Source: Norana najaformis (taxonomy: Eukaryota > Annelida > Clitellata > Crassiclitellata > Hormogastridae). Taken from it: a DNA stretch of 64,000 bases. Location: assembly GCA_964023275.1 (NCBI GenBank), contig OZ029928.1:14021302-14085301 (forward strand), given 5' to 3'. The notes under the pieces are model-generated. The model had not been told where the DNA came from, did not search any database, and saw only the letters and a program-made list of their open reading frames with translations. The translations under genes were made by a program, and so were the position numbers. Shown here in pieces: positions 46,901-52,490 of the stretch (its first letter is position 1; every line of letters begins with the position of its first letter).

Positions 46901-48057
46901 CAGCTCAGCTCTTTCCATACAACTTATTGACACATGGGCAAACTGGACAGAAACATTAGCCCAAGTCCAAATGCCCCAATTAGATGCATCTGTTTAATAA
47001 TAATAATAACGACAATTTCTATAGCGCTGTAACACGGCCGAGGCCGAAGAAAAGAGCGCTGTACATAAGTTCAGGCGACAATAGAATACCAGTATACCAA
47101 TTTTTTAGATTAATTATCAGTGAATTGTAATTGTTATCATAATCTCCAGATTTCTTCAGTGCCCAAGAAAGCTAATTCACAAGGCAGGAACCAGCTTATT
47201 CACAGGCACTCAGTCAAGACAAAGCTGGTGAGGCAGGTACAGTCAGGTTCAGTTCCAAGTCGAGATCAAAAGTAACGCAAGCAGACAGGTAGACAGCAAT
47301 GTTGGATCGTGCTTTTGGTAAAGTTGCAATAAGAAGAGGATGGACCTGCACAGCTTCTTAAAAGATACTAAGGCTTTAGATCCAGTAACTGTACAGCTGT
47401 TTGGATGTAGATATTTCAGACACAAATCAAAACGGACAAAAATAATCGTAATCGTAATCAAGATTTCTACAGTGCCCAACGAAAGCTAAGTCACAAGAAC
47501 CAGCTTATTCACAGGTGCTCAGTCAAAACAAAATCTACAGGCAAGAAGGGTTCAGTTCCAAGAGTCTGGCAGTCAGACGACAACAGAGGGTGGTGTTTGG
47601 AATTGGATCTGCAGGATAGATTATTTCTGCATTTATTACGCGCCACTACCTAATGACTAGGCATCAATCGATGGCGCCGAGCAACTGTGAGCTAAGGACT
47701 TGCTCAAGGTCCCTACACAGTAACCATCTCAAGGAAGAAGGCTCGAACCCGTATTCTCCGCGTTACAAGGCGAGCGCTCTATCCAATACGCCACCGTGCC
47801 CCACAATACGCCACCGTGCCCCTTATTGCTGAAGCATTTAACGTGATGTACTGGGTCGGATAAGGGGAAGAAGAGGAATCCGGAGATGACCTGAGAAAGA
47901 TGAGTACTGGAAATCTGCCAAAAGTCCCAATTATCAGTTGCAGATGTAGTCAAAACACAAACCAGATAGTATGCAGAACAATCAGAATAGCAGCGGGAAC
48001 GATAAGGTCGTCTGATCCAACACTCCACCGTCTATTAAACACAATGATTCCAGGCAT
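21859..48057 (-). CDS. DAGLA: diacylglycerol lipase alpha (sn1-specific), 16 exons placed
   Basis: Membrane serine lipase that cleaves diacylglycerol to 2-arachidonoylglycerol. Sixteen exons with matching phases sum to 3009 nt (1002 residues plus stop), so the frame holds throughout. Order: start [17 protein letters not shown] (human DAGLalpha begins [17 protein letters not shown]), membrane helices, a basic cytoplasmic segment, [31 protein letters not shown], a Cys-rich insert before DDNCCQCN, then the lipase core. The likely catalytic residues are present: Ser in GHSLGAG (codon near 26876), Asp in LGKDFVPR, and His in [10 protein letters not shown]. The tail after the core is about 355 residues, close to the long alpha form and unlike short DAGLbeta. 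I see no PPxxF Homer-binding motif in the tail. The exon matching the human third-helix segment (EFIYAIVGIVWL) was not found between 46061 and 34543. Because both flanking exons meet in phase 1, the frame survives without it. Confidence 0.93.
22980..23115. repeat. GTGA/GAGT microsatellite
   Basis: GAGTGAGTGAGTGAGTGA and related words. In the last DAGLA intron. Confidence 0.93.
23298..23433 (-). CDS. DAGLA: DAGLA exon: post-catalytic segment
   Basis: Encodes [40 protein letters not shown] and EALEK. Human alpha has EEPTYFAIWGDNKAFNEVII. Acceptor GTCGTATGCAG, donor AAA|GTACAG. Confidence 0.92.
23500..23605 (-). mobile_element. LINE tail, family D
   Basis: TAATCTAATCTAAAGACTTC, ATAGCACCGATGTCATAATG and CCCAAGGCATTGG: reverse complement of the family D end. 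Confidence 0.8.
23610..23740 (-). mobile_element. LINE tail, family B
   Basis: TAATCGTAAACTCAAAATTT, AAAGTGCTACTTAAAAGCTA, CATGAACCAAGTCCGGCTG. Confidence 0.7.
23745..24025 (+). mobile_element. LINE family D 3' end abutting a DAGLA splice donor
   Basis: ORF remnant [20 protein letters not shown], then TTCGGCTTGAACACCAAATT, GACCTGCGAAATGCCTTCAG and the end GTGGTGCTACAGAAGTTCTC. The element end runs into the DAGLA donor region at 24026-24031. Confidence 0.7.
24032..24252 (-). CDS. DAGLA: DAGLA exon: Cys-rich insert and catalytic His
   Basis: Encodes [20 protein letters not shown], then a charged insert, [20 protein letters not shown] and [10 protein letters not shown]. Human alpha reads WRIIVGATKC ... 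PLYPPGRIIHVVHNH. Acceptor TTTTTCTAG (phase 0), donor GG|GTTGGT (phase 2). Confidence 0.92.
24475..24635 (-). mobile_element. tRNA-derived SINE, family beta
   Basis: TGCATTATTAATTCTTTAAA end, GATTAAGCATCACTTGATGG, GGACTTGCTCAAGGTCCCTA and a tRNA-like head with GAGGCTCGAACCCAT (B box complement). Other copies: 29430-29615, 60085-60265 and 63650-63815 (plus); 40530-40715 and 47625-47815 (minus). Confidence 0.82.
24665..24875. repeat. CTA trinucleotide microsatellite
   Basis: CTACTACTA run, interrupted, followed by ATT and GTA runs. Confidence 0.95.
24888..24960 (-). mobile_element. LINE tail fragment, family D/E
   Basis: TAATCTAATCTCTAATGTTA, AGCATCAATCGATGACACTT. Confidence 0.55.
25031..25103 (-). 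CDS. DAGLA: DAGLA exon
   Basis: Encodes [20 protein letters not shown] then SDPK (human: IGLSQLEGFRRQLLDVLQRS). Acceptor TTCGCAAACAG, donor AAG|GTAAAA. Confidence 0.92.
25115..25145. repeat. AAGT tetranucleotide run
   Basis: GTAAGTAAGTAAGTAAGTAA directly upstream of the acceptor region of the preceding exon. Confidence 0.9.
25235..25412 (+). mobile_element. LINE tail, family B
   Basis: TCTCCAGGCAGCTGGATCTG, TTGACGCAGTGCTCGTGAAT, TTAAGTAGCGCTTTATAAAT and TTTGCGATTAC. Confidence 0.8.
25998..26066 (-). CDS. DAGLA: DAGLA exon: catalytic Asp
   Basis: Encodes [20 protein letters not shown] then VPR. The Asp in GKDFVPR corresponds to the human catalytic Asp in GKDLVPR. Acceptor TTTTGTTTTCAG, donor CCAAG|GTATGT; both junction codons (Ser, Arg) are restored by the neighbours. 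Confidence 0.93.
26085..26300 (-). mobile_element. LINE tail, family A
   Basis: TAATCGTAATCGTAATTCCA through AGAAATCGATAAGCAAAACG and GATCCAAAAGTCAGGCAGAG; a GA-rich end at 26270-26305. Begins about 20 bp upstream of the acceptor of the preceding exon. Confidence 0.82.
26520..26645 (+). mobile_element. SINE, family delta (3' part)
   Basis: CACCCATTCAAACAGGAAGC, GGTGAAGGATCTCACCCAGT, GCCATACGATCGCTATACAA. Confidence 0.8.
26777..26919 (-). CDS. DAGLA: DAGLA exon: nucleophile elbow
   Basis: Encodes [40 protein letters not shown] and SPPGGLL. GHSLGAG is the GxSxG nucleophile motif, Ser codon at 26875-26877. Human: [26 protein letters not shown]. Acceptor GTGTGACAG, donor CTAAG|GTGAGC. Confidence 0.95.
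27035..27235 (-). mobile_element. LINE tail, family A
   Basis: TAATCGTAATCGTAAGACTT, TAAAGCGCCCAACGAAAACT, CAAAACAAAATCGATAGGCA. Confidence 0.82.
27385..27465 (+). mobile_element. LINE tail fragment
   Basis: TTATTGAACGGCGCTATATA, then TTACATTACATCAAGTTACA-type words. Confidence 0.6.
27681..27761 (-). CDS. DAGLA: DAGLA exon
   Basis: Encodes [20 protein letters not shown] then DAFSRDT (human GMVLSAEYIKKKLEQEMVLS). Acceptor GTTTGAAG is weak; donor ACA|GTCAGT. Confidence 0.92.
28025..28205 (+). mobile_element. tRNA-derived SINE, family alpha-like
   Basis: TAGTCTATTCAGTAGCACGC, ATTGCGGGTTCGAACCTGTT (B box), AACAACCCTGGACAGG and an AATAAA-rich end. The body is diverged from the 1851 copy. Confidence 0.6.
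28348..28425 (-). CDS. DAGLA: DAGLA exon
   Basis: Encodes [20 protein letters not shown] then DWLAHK (human DALTDLTGDAERLPVEG). Acceptor GTTGTTCAG, donor AAG|GTATGT. Confidence 0.93.
28480..28708 (+). mobile_element. LINE tail, family A
   Basis: CTGACTTTTGGATCTTGACC, CCATCGATTTTGTTTTGACT, TGAGCGCCTGTGAATAAGCT, GAGCGCTGTAGAAATCTCGG and a GATTACGATTACGATTA tail: the sense orientation of the family. Confidence 0.87.
29025..29108 (-). CDS. DAGLA: DAGLA exon
   Basis: Encodes [20 protein letters not shown] then IRGTLSLQ (human YETPFYVAVDHDKKKVVISI). Acceptor CTTTTGTAG, donor CAG|GTACGA. Confidence 0.93.
29430..29615 (+). mobile_element. tRNA-derived SINE, family beta
   Basis: CAGCAGCCTATTGGACAGAG (A box region), GAGTACGGGTTCAAAACTCC (B box), GGGACCTTGAGCAAGTCCTT, CAGTGGCGCCTAATAAATGC and an AAATAAATA tail. 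Confidence 0.85.
29930..30080 (-). CDS. DAGLA: DAGLA exon: Cys-rich segment
   Basis: Encodes [40 protein letters not shown] and LIYATYHVD. Human has CSCCLC ... EEDNCCGCNAIA. Acceptor TTTCTGTCAG, donor GAT|GTAAGT. Confidence 0.92.
30340..30372. repeat. TAATC pentamer repeat (LINE tail)
   Basis: Seven TAATC words, then TTATGACTTCTACAGCGCCA: a short minus-strand family D end. Confidence 0.85.
30590..30715 (-). mobile_element. LINE tail, family E
   Basis: AACTTCTAGAGTGCTTGTGT, CTAATGCACTAGGCATCAAT, CGATGGTGCATCG, ACGCTGGATAAGCC; ATT repeat tail at 30555-30585. Confidence 0.72.
30929..31131 (-). CDS. DAGLA: DAGLA exon
   Basis: Encodes [60 protein letters not shown] and CKIMPHL. Human: FLSGMPVTRNTKYLDL and [13 protein letters not shown]. 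Acceptor ATTTTGTAG, donor TTCG|GTATGT. Confidence 0.93.
31553..31687 (-). CDS. DAGLA: DAGLA exon
   Basis: 45 codons: [45 protein letters not shown]. Human: IAYLFAEFFRDLDIVPSDIIAGLVLLRQ. Acceptor GTTTTCTAG, donor CAG|GTGTGT. Confidence 0.95.
32140..32345. repeat. CTC/CTT polypyrimidine tract
   Basis: CTCCTCCTCCTACTCC-type run on the plus strand. The Leu/Ser-rich ORF across it is an artefact. Confidence 0.93.
32483..32564 (-). CDS. DAGLA: DAGLA exon
   Basis: Encodes [20 protein letters not shown] then IKDDKHR; corresponds to human SWSRRLKVFLCCTRTKDSQ. Acceptor TTGTTGTTCAG, donor AGG|GTAATT. Confidence 0.88.
32605..33130. repeat. 70-bp tandem repeat with an embedded SINE delta
   Basis: Units carry ACAAACAGTCATATTTACAT, TACACATAGGTCATCGTAAT, CGTAATCACACATCTGTATG and TTTACACACG. 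The first unit is followed by a delta SINE (32680-32820). Confidence 0.9.
32680..32820 (+). mobile_element. SINE, family delta
   Basis: ATTTGAATCTCGGGCTAGTA, GGGGACCTTAAATGGCGTG, GGTGAAGGATCTCACCC, GGCCATATGGCCGCTATAGA. Internally shorter than 17320-17545. Confidence 0.8.
33200..33940. other. DAGLA intron, no further feature recognised
   Basis: AC-rich DNA with no repeat family I recognise. A minus-strand ORF of 72 codons (33770-33988) is hydrophobic but overlaps a SINE end. Confidence 0.4.
33950..34180 (+). mobile_element. SINE, family delta (with head)
   Basis: GGTCAGCTACATCGGTACGT, GTGAGGATCCCAGTTCGCGT (B-box-like), GGGACGTTAAATGGAGTGCA, GCCATACGGTGGCTATAGAA. Confidence 0.8.
34363..34543 (-). 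CDS. DAGLA: DAGLA exon: fourth helix and basic loop
   Basis: Encodes [40 protein letters not shown] and a basic segment to RNWRH. Human: MVVCNWVVILSVCITVLCVF, DPTGRTFVKLRATKR. Acceptor AAATGTTCCAG (phase 1), donor CATCG|GTAATT. Confidence 0.93.
34805..35310. mobile_element. composite of retroposon fragments
   Basis: 34805-34880 is family F (GGGTGGTGCCAGTTCCAAGC). 35200-35310 has CGGGAATTGAACCCCTTTGG (B box complement, tRNA-like head on minus) next to a plus-strand tail, AACTGGTGCTATATAAATTT. Confidence 0.5.
35870..36035 (+). mobile_element. SINE, family delta
   Basis: ATTTGAATCTCGGGCTAGCA, GGACCTTAAATGGCGTGGCG, GGTGAAGGATCTCACCCGAT, CATACGGTCGCTATATCAAA. Confidence 0.85.
36465..36700 (+). 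mobile_element. tRNA-like SINE, family epsilon
   Basis: GTGATTCATGTGGTGGACTA, CCAGAGGTTGGGGTTCAAAT (B box), CTTCCGCGATTTCTGTTCCA, ACACTGTCAGTGGG. Homologous to 52955-53160. Confidence 0.65.
36712..36950 (-). mobile_element. LINE tail, family A
   Basis: TAATCGTGATCGTAATTCCG, CTACAACGCCCAACGAAAGC, CAAAACAAAATCGACAGGCA, AAGATCCAAAAGTCAGACGC. Confidence 0.87.
37730..37822. repeat. 45-bp tandem duplication
   Basis: GGAACCTGTAACATTCAGCA through AGCACTAGTTCAA occurs twice in direct succession and is almost identical. Confidence 0.9.
38840..39475. repeat. CTGT/CTGC polypyrimidine microsatellite
   Basis: CTGTCTGCCTGCCTGTCTGT-type run; dense from 39075. The three-frame Cys/Leu/Val ORFs of up to 245 codons are artefacts. 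Confidence 0.97.
39885..40378. repeat. 60-bp repeat punctuated by TAA runs
   Basis: About eight copies of AGCAACTTGCATAGCTTTCA, ATTTGCTAAACTTCTCTTAG, each followed by a variable TAATAATAA run. Confidence 0.93.
40380..40515 (-). mobile_element. LINE tail, family E
   Basis: GTATAGCACTGAGTCTAATG, CACAAGGTATCAAACGATGG, ACAGTGGATAAGC. The TAA repeats to its left are probably its expanded tail. Confidence 0.68.
40530..40715 (-). mobile_element. tRNA-derived SINE, family beta
   Basis: TTCTGCATTTATTAAGTGCC, GACTAGGCATCAAGTGATGG, GACTTGCTCAAGGTCCCTGC, and a head with AACCAATAGGCTACCGTGTC. Confidence 0.85.
41340..41525. repeat. CAA/CAG trinucleotide repeats
   Basis: CAACAACAACAATAATA runs at 41342-41385 and 41450-41525. 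Confidence 0.93.
41745..41850. repeat. tandem duplication of about 50 bp
   Basis: GGCCACGCTCCTTGAAAGTA, CAAGCCACCCATCATCTGTC occurs twice. Confidence 0.9.
42010..42115 (-). mobile_element. retroposon tail (family with AACACGGCCGAGG)
   Basis: ATAATTTATATAGCACCGTA, ACACAACCGAGGTAGAAAAA, GGGTGCTGTACATTCACC. A relative at 46985-47080 reads ATAGCGCTGTAACACGGCCG, AGGCCGAAG, GAGCGCTGTACAT. Confidence 0.6.
42178..42318. repeat. 23-bp minisatellite
   Basis: Six copies of AAGTGGCACCTTTTAAGATC plus a short spacer. Confidence 0.93.
42368..42490 (+). mobile_element. interspersed repeat (family H)
   Basis: CAGCCTGCCCATGTTTCGCT, ACAGATGGAAGAACTGAGAA, GTGGTATCATCTTCAGAAGC. Relatives at 45585-45690 and 45800-45920 share CATCTTCAG and GAAATCGTC words. 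Confidence 0.65.
42499..42553 (-). pseudogene. partial copy of DAGLA exon 2 with its splice donor
   Basis: Plus-strand TCCTGCCTACCTAATC, ACGTAC, GCATTCCAGACCGCGGCTCC aligns without gaps to 46050-46104, about 46 of 54 bases. It covers the last 40 or so coding bases of DAGLA exon 2 and about 10 intronic bases including the donor. It lies 3.5 kb downstream in the same orientation and is followed by a retroposon tail, GGTTCTTGAAAGCCGCTATA. Confidence 0.75.
42565..42625 (+). mobile_element. retroposon tail
   Basis: GAGGTTCTTGAAAGCCGCTA, TATAAATATTCATATACA. The same module as GGAGGTTCTCAAGGCGCTAT at 59988-60010. Confidence 0.55.
42740..42835 (-). mobile_element. LINE-type tail with ATTC repeat
   Basis: AATTATATAGCGCCCGTTCA, TTCATTCATTCATTC, GCATTTATATAGCGCCTCTT: two tail modules in succession. 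Confidence 0.55.
43045..43185 (+). mobile_element. LINE tail, family A
   Basis: TCATCGATTTTGTTTTGACT, GAGCGCCTGTGAATAAGCTG, TTGAGCGCTGTAGAAATCTT, GAGATTACGATAACC. Confidence 0.87.
43494..43809. mobile_element. hAT-type non-autonomous element, 8-bp target duplication
   Basis: Left end AGTGGTTCCCAAAGTGAGGT, right end AAAGTTTGAGAACAGGTGT (inverted), both flanked by TAAAGCAT. Interior AT-rich (ATATAGTTACTTTTCATA). No transposase ORF. Close relative of 49400-49911. Confidence 0.82.
43835..43955 (-). mobile_element. LINE tail, family D
   Basis: TAATCTAATAAAATGACTTC, ATAGCGCCGTTATCGTAATG, CACAGCATCAATCGATG. Confidence 0.8.
44372..44545 (-). mobile_element. LINE tail, family D
   Basis: TAATCTAATCTAAAGACTTC, TATAGCGCCGCTATCATAAT, GTACAAGGCATCAGTTAATG, CAGAAGTCAGGCTAC. 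Confidence 0.8.
45080..45155 (+). mobile_element. LINE tail, family E
   Basis: GTGGCTTGGTTTTGGTGCGC, CATCAGTTGACACCTTGTGC, ATTAGACACCGGCGCATTAA. Confidence 0.65.
45365..45440 (+). mobile_element. SINE, family delta (3' end)
   Basis: CAGCAAAATGAGCAGGGTCA, AGGCCATATGGTCGTTGTAT, then ATTTACATTACATTTTACA. Confidence 0.65.
45585..45920 (+). mobile_element. two family H copies
   Basis: CAGCCTGCCCATATTTCGCT (45585) and TGACTGCCTGTGTTTCACTA (45800), each followed by a TACCATCTTCAG block. Confidence 0.6.
45935..46048 (+). mobile_element. LINE family D 3' end beside the DAGLA exon 2 donor
   Basis: CACCATGGAATTTGGCTTGG, CGACTGATGCCTTGAGCATT, ATTAGGGTGAAGCTTCTAGA, TTAAGATTAG. Its tail ends about 7 bp from the donor at 46055-46060. 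Confidence 0.78.
46061..46272 (-). CDS. DAGLA: DAGLA exon 2: first and second helices
   Basis: Encodes [60 protein letters not shown] and [10 protein letters not shown]. Human: AIIWLSMRGGILYTEPRDSM, QYVLYVRL. Acceptor TTTTTTACAG, donor TTAG|GTAGGC (phase 1). Confidence 0.93.
46985..47080 (-). mobile_element. retroposon tail (relative of 42010-42115)
   Basis: TAATAATAATAACGACAATT, TCTATAGCGCTGTAACACGG, CCGAGGCCGAAG. Confidence 0.6.
47125..47325 (-). mobile_element. LINE tail, family A (diverged)
   Basis: TTGTAATTGTTATCATAATC, AGTGCCCAAGAAAGC, TTCACAGGCACTCAGTCAAG. Confidence 0.7.
47445..47605 (-). mobile_element. LINE tail, family A
   Basis: TAATCGTAATCGTAATCAAG, CTACAGTGCCCAACGAAAGC, TCAGTCAAAACAAAATCTAC. 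Confidence 0.8.
47625..47825 (-). mobile_element. tRNA-derived SINE, family beta
   Basis: TTTCTGCATTTATTACGCGC, GACTAGGCATCAATCGATGG, GACTTGCTCAAGGTCCCTAC, and a tRNA-like head with GGCTCGAACCCGTATTCTCC and CCAATACGCCACCGTGCCCC. The last phrase is duplicated. Confidence 0.88.
47963..48057 (-). CDS. DAGLA: DAGLA exon 1: start codon
   Basis: Encodes [20 protein letters not shown] then [12 protein letters not shown] (human [32 protein letters not shown]). The start is fixed by this N-terminal match. Donor CTG|GTTTGT in phase 2; exon 2 supplies the last base of the Trp codon. Confidence 0.93.
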
Positions 48058-48224
48058 AGCTGCAAGATTTCGTCTTCAGTGCGTCTTCAGGCAGTAGTAT
48101 CTGACTCTCTCAGTAGTCGTTCAAAGGTAAACATATTCAAATGCTCCTAGAAAAGCAAAAACGCACAGGTAAACATAATACAAAAAATGCACAAATAAAC
48201 AATGTAATTTGCATGTATGTAATG

Positions 48225-48485
48225 TAAACTCTACTGTAGCTCAACGTACCTCCTGAAAGCACTCTTTGTAAGCCGTGTAACTCCGTGTAACGACCCTAGG
48301 CAAGTTGTTTGCTCACAAGTGCCTCTGTCACCAAGCAGTATAATTTGATACCGGCATAAGCTGGGAAGTAAACGGTAAGCCCTGTGATGCACTGGCCCTG
48401 TGTCCAGGACCTTATGATTCGTCCACTGCCGGCTCAAAGGCTTAGAACAGGAGACGAGCGCCTCCCCGACGTCTTACTTACGAGA
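48225..48485 (+). mobile_element. SINE, family alpha (body)
   Basis: CCGTGTAACGACCCTAGGCA, AGTTGTTTGCTCACAAGTGC, GATACCGGCATAAGCTGGGA, GACGAGCGCCTCCCCGACGT. It matches 1905-2105. Confidence 0.8.
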
Positions 48486-48489
48486 TGTG

Positions 48490-49390
48490 GGACACACTTT
48501 ACTTTTAATTGGAGGCACACTATTACCATGTAACACTTCATTGTTGATTACATAAGCAAATGCCAGATGCCCAGTTACAAAACCTTCAAAGAGCATATAC
48601 CTCTGCTAATTCAACTCTTCTTAACATGGGGTACAGAACATACTTTAAGACCCTCACACCACCTTGCTCCATAAACATCGAATCCTGTATCCTCGGCTTA
48701 TAGCTGAAGCATTTAACGTGATGTTCTGGGATATTCATACAACGCCTTCTAAGAAATTCTCAAAGGCTAAATTCAACTGTGCGTTCAAAGCGAAAAACCA
48801 CATCGCATAAATGGCCCTACAGCGTACGCCGCTACCCGATGCAAAACATCAAAAACGAACGTGGTTCTGGACCACCAAAGATAGGATCATCCTCTGGTGA
48901 CCTACACATGTTAAGATCAGCAATTCCGTTTTACTACCACATAAAAAAGCAGACAGTTCTGCTGCAAATCAGATCTGCTTTCCAGGTCCAACGCTGCTCT
49001 TACTTGCGTAAACTGGCTAATTGGATTTCATGACTCGTTCTTCTCTCCCCAAATTCCATCCAGCAGAACAGCAGAACTTAGTGAACGAGAACCACACTGC
49101 ACAGAACACACTCTACTGATCACTCGACGTATTGTTTACAATACATTTGGTAGTGTATGCGTAAAGTAATTGAAATTGTAACGCAACATTCCTGTATCAC
49201 CACTCTCAGTTCTAATCTTATCAATCTTTCACTTCTAACTGAAAAGTAAGCCAACGATAGCACTCGTCAGCAGTTGGTGCTGGCTTTTAACACATTCCAA
49301 CCATGAGCATTTAAAACTAATACATTTATAACTTACGTGGCCCAAGTTCATTCTGAGACACTACTTGTAAATTCATCATTTTCAGCCACT
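48490..49390. other. no gene recognised
   Basis: Presumed DAGLA 5' flank or 5' UTR intron. AT-rich; no TATA-initiator pair or CpG island is evident. Short ORFs only. Confidence 0.4.
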
Positions 49391-49399
49391 GTTCTAACT

Positions 49400-49911
49400 C
49401 AGCGGTTCTCAAAGTGTGGTCCGGGACCCCCAGAAGGTCCCCAAAACCATTTCAGCGAGTTCCTAAGGTCTAAACTATATTCATAAAAACACATAGATAT
49501 TTTTATTTTGTTTAAGAAAATATAGTTACTTTTCACAAAAAATGTTATTTACGTTAACATCCGCTCTCACTCTCTCTCTGTCACTCTGTCTCTCTCTTCC
49601 TCTCTCGCTGTCTGTCTCTCTCTCTGTCACTCTGTCTCTCTCTTCCTCTCTCGCTGTCTGTCTCTGTCTGTCTGTCTCTCTCTCACTCACACACACACAC
49701 ACAGCTGTCAAAAATCACCCCAAAGCCACCCAGCTGTAACGTTTATTATTGTTATTTTGTTATTTTTGTTAATTATTGTTATTTTGTTATGAACTAATAC
49801 ACTGATTTCTTAGTTTTAATTTCTAAACATCGATAGATATAACCCACATAGACAAAAGTGATAAATAGATAGATAAAGGAATCCTGAGACCAGAAAGTTT
49901 GCGAACAGCTA
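49400..49911. mobile_element. hAT-type non-autonomous element, perfect 8-bp target duplication
   Basis: Left end CAGCGGTTCTCAAAGTGTGG, right end AAAGTTTGCGAACAGCTA (inverted), flanked by TTCTAACT at 49392-49399 and 49912-49919. The interior carries a CT-rich microsatellite (49560-49700) absent from the relative at 43494. Confidence 0.88.
49560..49742. repeat. CT microsatellite with CA tail and AGCTGTCAAAAATCACCCC block
   Basis: TCTCTCTGTCACTCTGTCTC-type run, then ACACACACACAC and AGCTGTCAAAAATCACCCCA, AAGCCACCCAGCTGTAACGT. The block recurs at 50560-50600. Confidence 0.93.
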
Positions 49912-50139
49912 TTCTAACTGAGTAATAATAAATAAAATGAACTTGAAATAGATATCTATAAGTACCACATGATTTAGTCATTTCTGTCTGATACATATAC
50001 ATTTCATATAATCAGTTGAGTTTCGCTAAGCTATCTATTTTCTGCCATCCTTGACATCATTTGACCTAGGATGTTGGCTTCAGTTCAAAGTTGAGATCCT
50101 GCCTTTGGTCTGGATGGATGCAACCTCCAGATTTAATAT

Positions 50140-50600
50140 ATCTATGTTCCCTCTCTCTCTCTGTCTGTCTCTGTCTCCCTCTCTCTCTCTCTCTCTGCCT
50201 CTCTCTCAGTCCCTCTCTCTGTCTCTCTCTCCTCTCTCTTCCTGTCTCTGTCTGTCTGTCTCTGTCTCCCTCTCTCTCTCTCTGCCTCTCTCTCTCTCTC
50301 TCTCTCTCTCTGTACCTCTCTCTGTCTCTCTCTGTGCCTTTCTCTGTCTCTCTCTCACTCTATCTCCTCTCTCTTCCTCTGTCTCTGTCTGTCTGTCTCT
50401 GTCTGTCTCTGTCTCCCTCTCTCTCTCTCTCTGCTTTCTCTCTCTATATCTCTCTCTCTGCCTCTCTCTCTCTGTACCTCTCTCTCTCTCTCACTCTATC
50501 TTCTCTCTCTTCCTCTGTCTCTGTCTCTGTGTCTCTCTCACACATACACACAAACACACAGCTGTCAAAAATCACCCCAAAGCCACCCAACTGTAACGTT
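50140..50600. repeat. CT microsatellite with the same terminal block
   Basis: CTCTCTGTCTCTGTCTC run; ends AGCTGTCAAAAATCACCCCA, AAGCCACCCAACTGTAACGT as at 49703-49742. Leu/Ser ORFs of up to 181 codons are artefacts. Confidence 0.95.
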
Positions 50601-50619
50601 CACATCTGGGTATTCATAT

Positions 50620-52490
50620 AATACATATTTACACAGCACCTTGAAATAATAAACTGTCGCCAGTATCAAGAGCCACTCAAAATCCCTGTTCCCCGAAGTG
50701 GATGCCGTGTTGTACACCTACCAAGCTCAAGCACGTGCATTTCGACACACAATGCTCTGTACACTTGCCTATACATGGCACTGTATTTCACAACAAACCA
50801 GGCACCTATGCATCATCTTTAATACATACATACTGCCTCCTCACCCAATAATAAATTAGACAGACAGCCGGACTTTGTAGAACGAGGTCGCCAGCTGACT
50901 TAGTCTTATAACAGACAGAAAATGCAAATCAGTCGTATACTGCATACGTACCTACAGCATACGCCATCGGTCTCGATTGCTTCAATGTCGGACGGTTGCA
51001 TGCAAGCAAATGCTTCAAACGCTGTACAACATCACCTAGTACAGTACCAGCCACTGCAGCAGGAACTGCGCTGAGCAGTCGACGAAGGACGAACGTTGAA
51101 GAGCAGATGCAGAAGTAGAGAGGATGAAGGACAGGAGGAGGAGGAGGAAGAGGAAAAGGAGGAGGAGGAAAAGGAGGAGGAGAAGGAGGAAGAGAAGGCG
51201 GCTCTTTTTGCATCAAATTCTACCCCGCCGCGACCGACAAACCAGACTGTTTCCCCATCCTTCTTATTATGGAATCGTATAACAGCCACGACGCTGTGGC
51301 CAGCTGCAGCCCGCTTCTGCAGCTGCTGCCAACAACATTACAGCCTTCGCAGCCGCCGACACCTCATCCGCTATGCTGATGCTACTGCTGCTGCTTCTGC
51401 AAAGGCGCATGCTACAGTTATATCGATTTGCTCCATTCGACGATCAAAGTAAGTAAGCAAGTATTTAAATTAGCCGGGCATGCTCAAACAGCAGTTACGC
51501 AACGTGGCCCGTAGGCCAGTCTGGGAATCGAAGACGCAGCTAGGGTCCATCCAGTTTTTTATACACCCCCCGATCGGACTCATACGGTTTGTCGCAGCCG
51601 ATAGTTATTTTTCCCCATCGGATTTCAACTTAAATTAAACATCGATTTGTCCGTCGCGCGATTACACCCACCACCACTGATCTATGTAGAGTAAGATAAA
51701 CTTATACATGTATGCGAAGACGATAACAGCGATGCGCCATCTATACTGGACACTTAAAGCTTGAAAGCTCTGCTTAAGCCTAAAGAAAAATCTGTAAGCC
51801 GTTTAATATCACGCTCTGTGAGCGCGGTTGTGTGTGTCACGCGTGCGTGGTGGACACGGTCGATTTGGCAAGCATTGTGAAGTCAAGCAATGCTGAGTGC
51901 AGTTGTAGTGGGCTTACGGCGACCGCTTGTGGAATACCAGGCTGTCTGGGCTAACACAGCCTGCCATCCCTCCGTCGGGGTGGGGTGAAAACGAACTGTT
52001 TAGCTTTGCAAGGTGGAAGAATGAAGGGTGTCCTGTTGCGTTCTCGGTCTATGCATACCTTCGCGGGGCAGGGTGACTCTAAGCTCACAGCCACCCGCAT
52101 GACAGCCTCTTCTACCCTTCCGTACCGTCTCTGCTCGCTGTCCGTTCTCTCCAAGGAAGGTTCAGGATTGGCCGCTTACTTACGGGAGTCAGCTCTGTCT
52201 CGGGATCTGATTCTGTCTCTTCCGCGGTCGCCAGATGGGAAAAGTCTCAGAACACGGTTCGATCCATTACCTGCAATATTCGATCCATTTTCGTGTGCCT
52301 TATTAAATGCGGCTCCCTCTTTACCACCATTCTTCATCTCGTAGGCCTAACCAAGATTGCCTTATTAAAATCTTTGGGGCTAACTCTGGAACTACCGCCA
52401 TTAAAACGAAACGAAGTCTGATTCACACTTTCTTTGTATATTGAGAGACTAAAATACGCCTTACATCTAACTTGAATTTATCATAGATAA
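50620..52490. other. intergenic; GGA-rich run, otherwise no gene recognised
   Basis: A purine run (GGAGGAGGAGGAAGAGG) lies at 51120-51200. From about 51800 to 52340 the DNA is CpG-richer, with overlapping ORFs on both strands (119 codons plus, 67 minus) but no family match or splice support. It could hold a promoter or an exon I cannot identify. Confidence 0.35.

Noticed and set aside
51951-52344. 119-codon plus-strand ORF in CpG-richer DNA
   Set aside because: No recognised domain, overlaps a minus-strand ORF of similar quality, and lacks splice or codon-use support.
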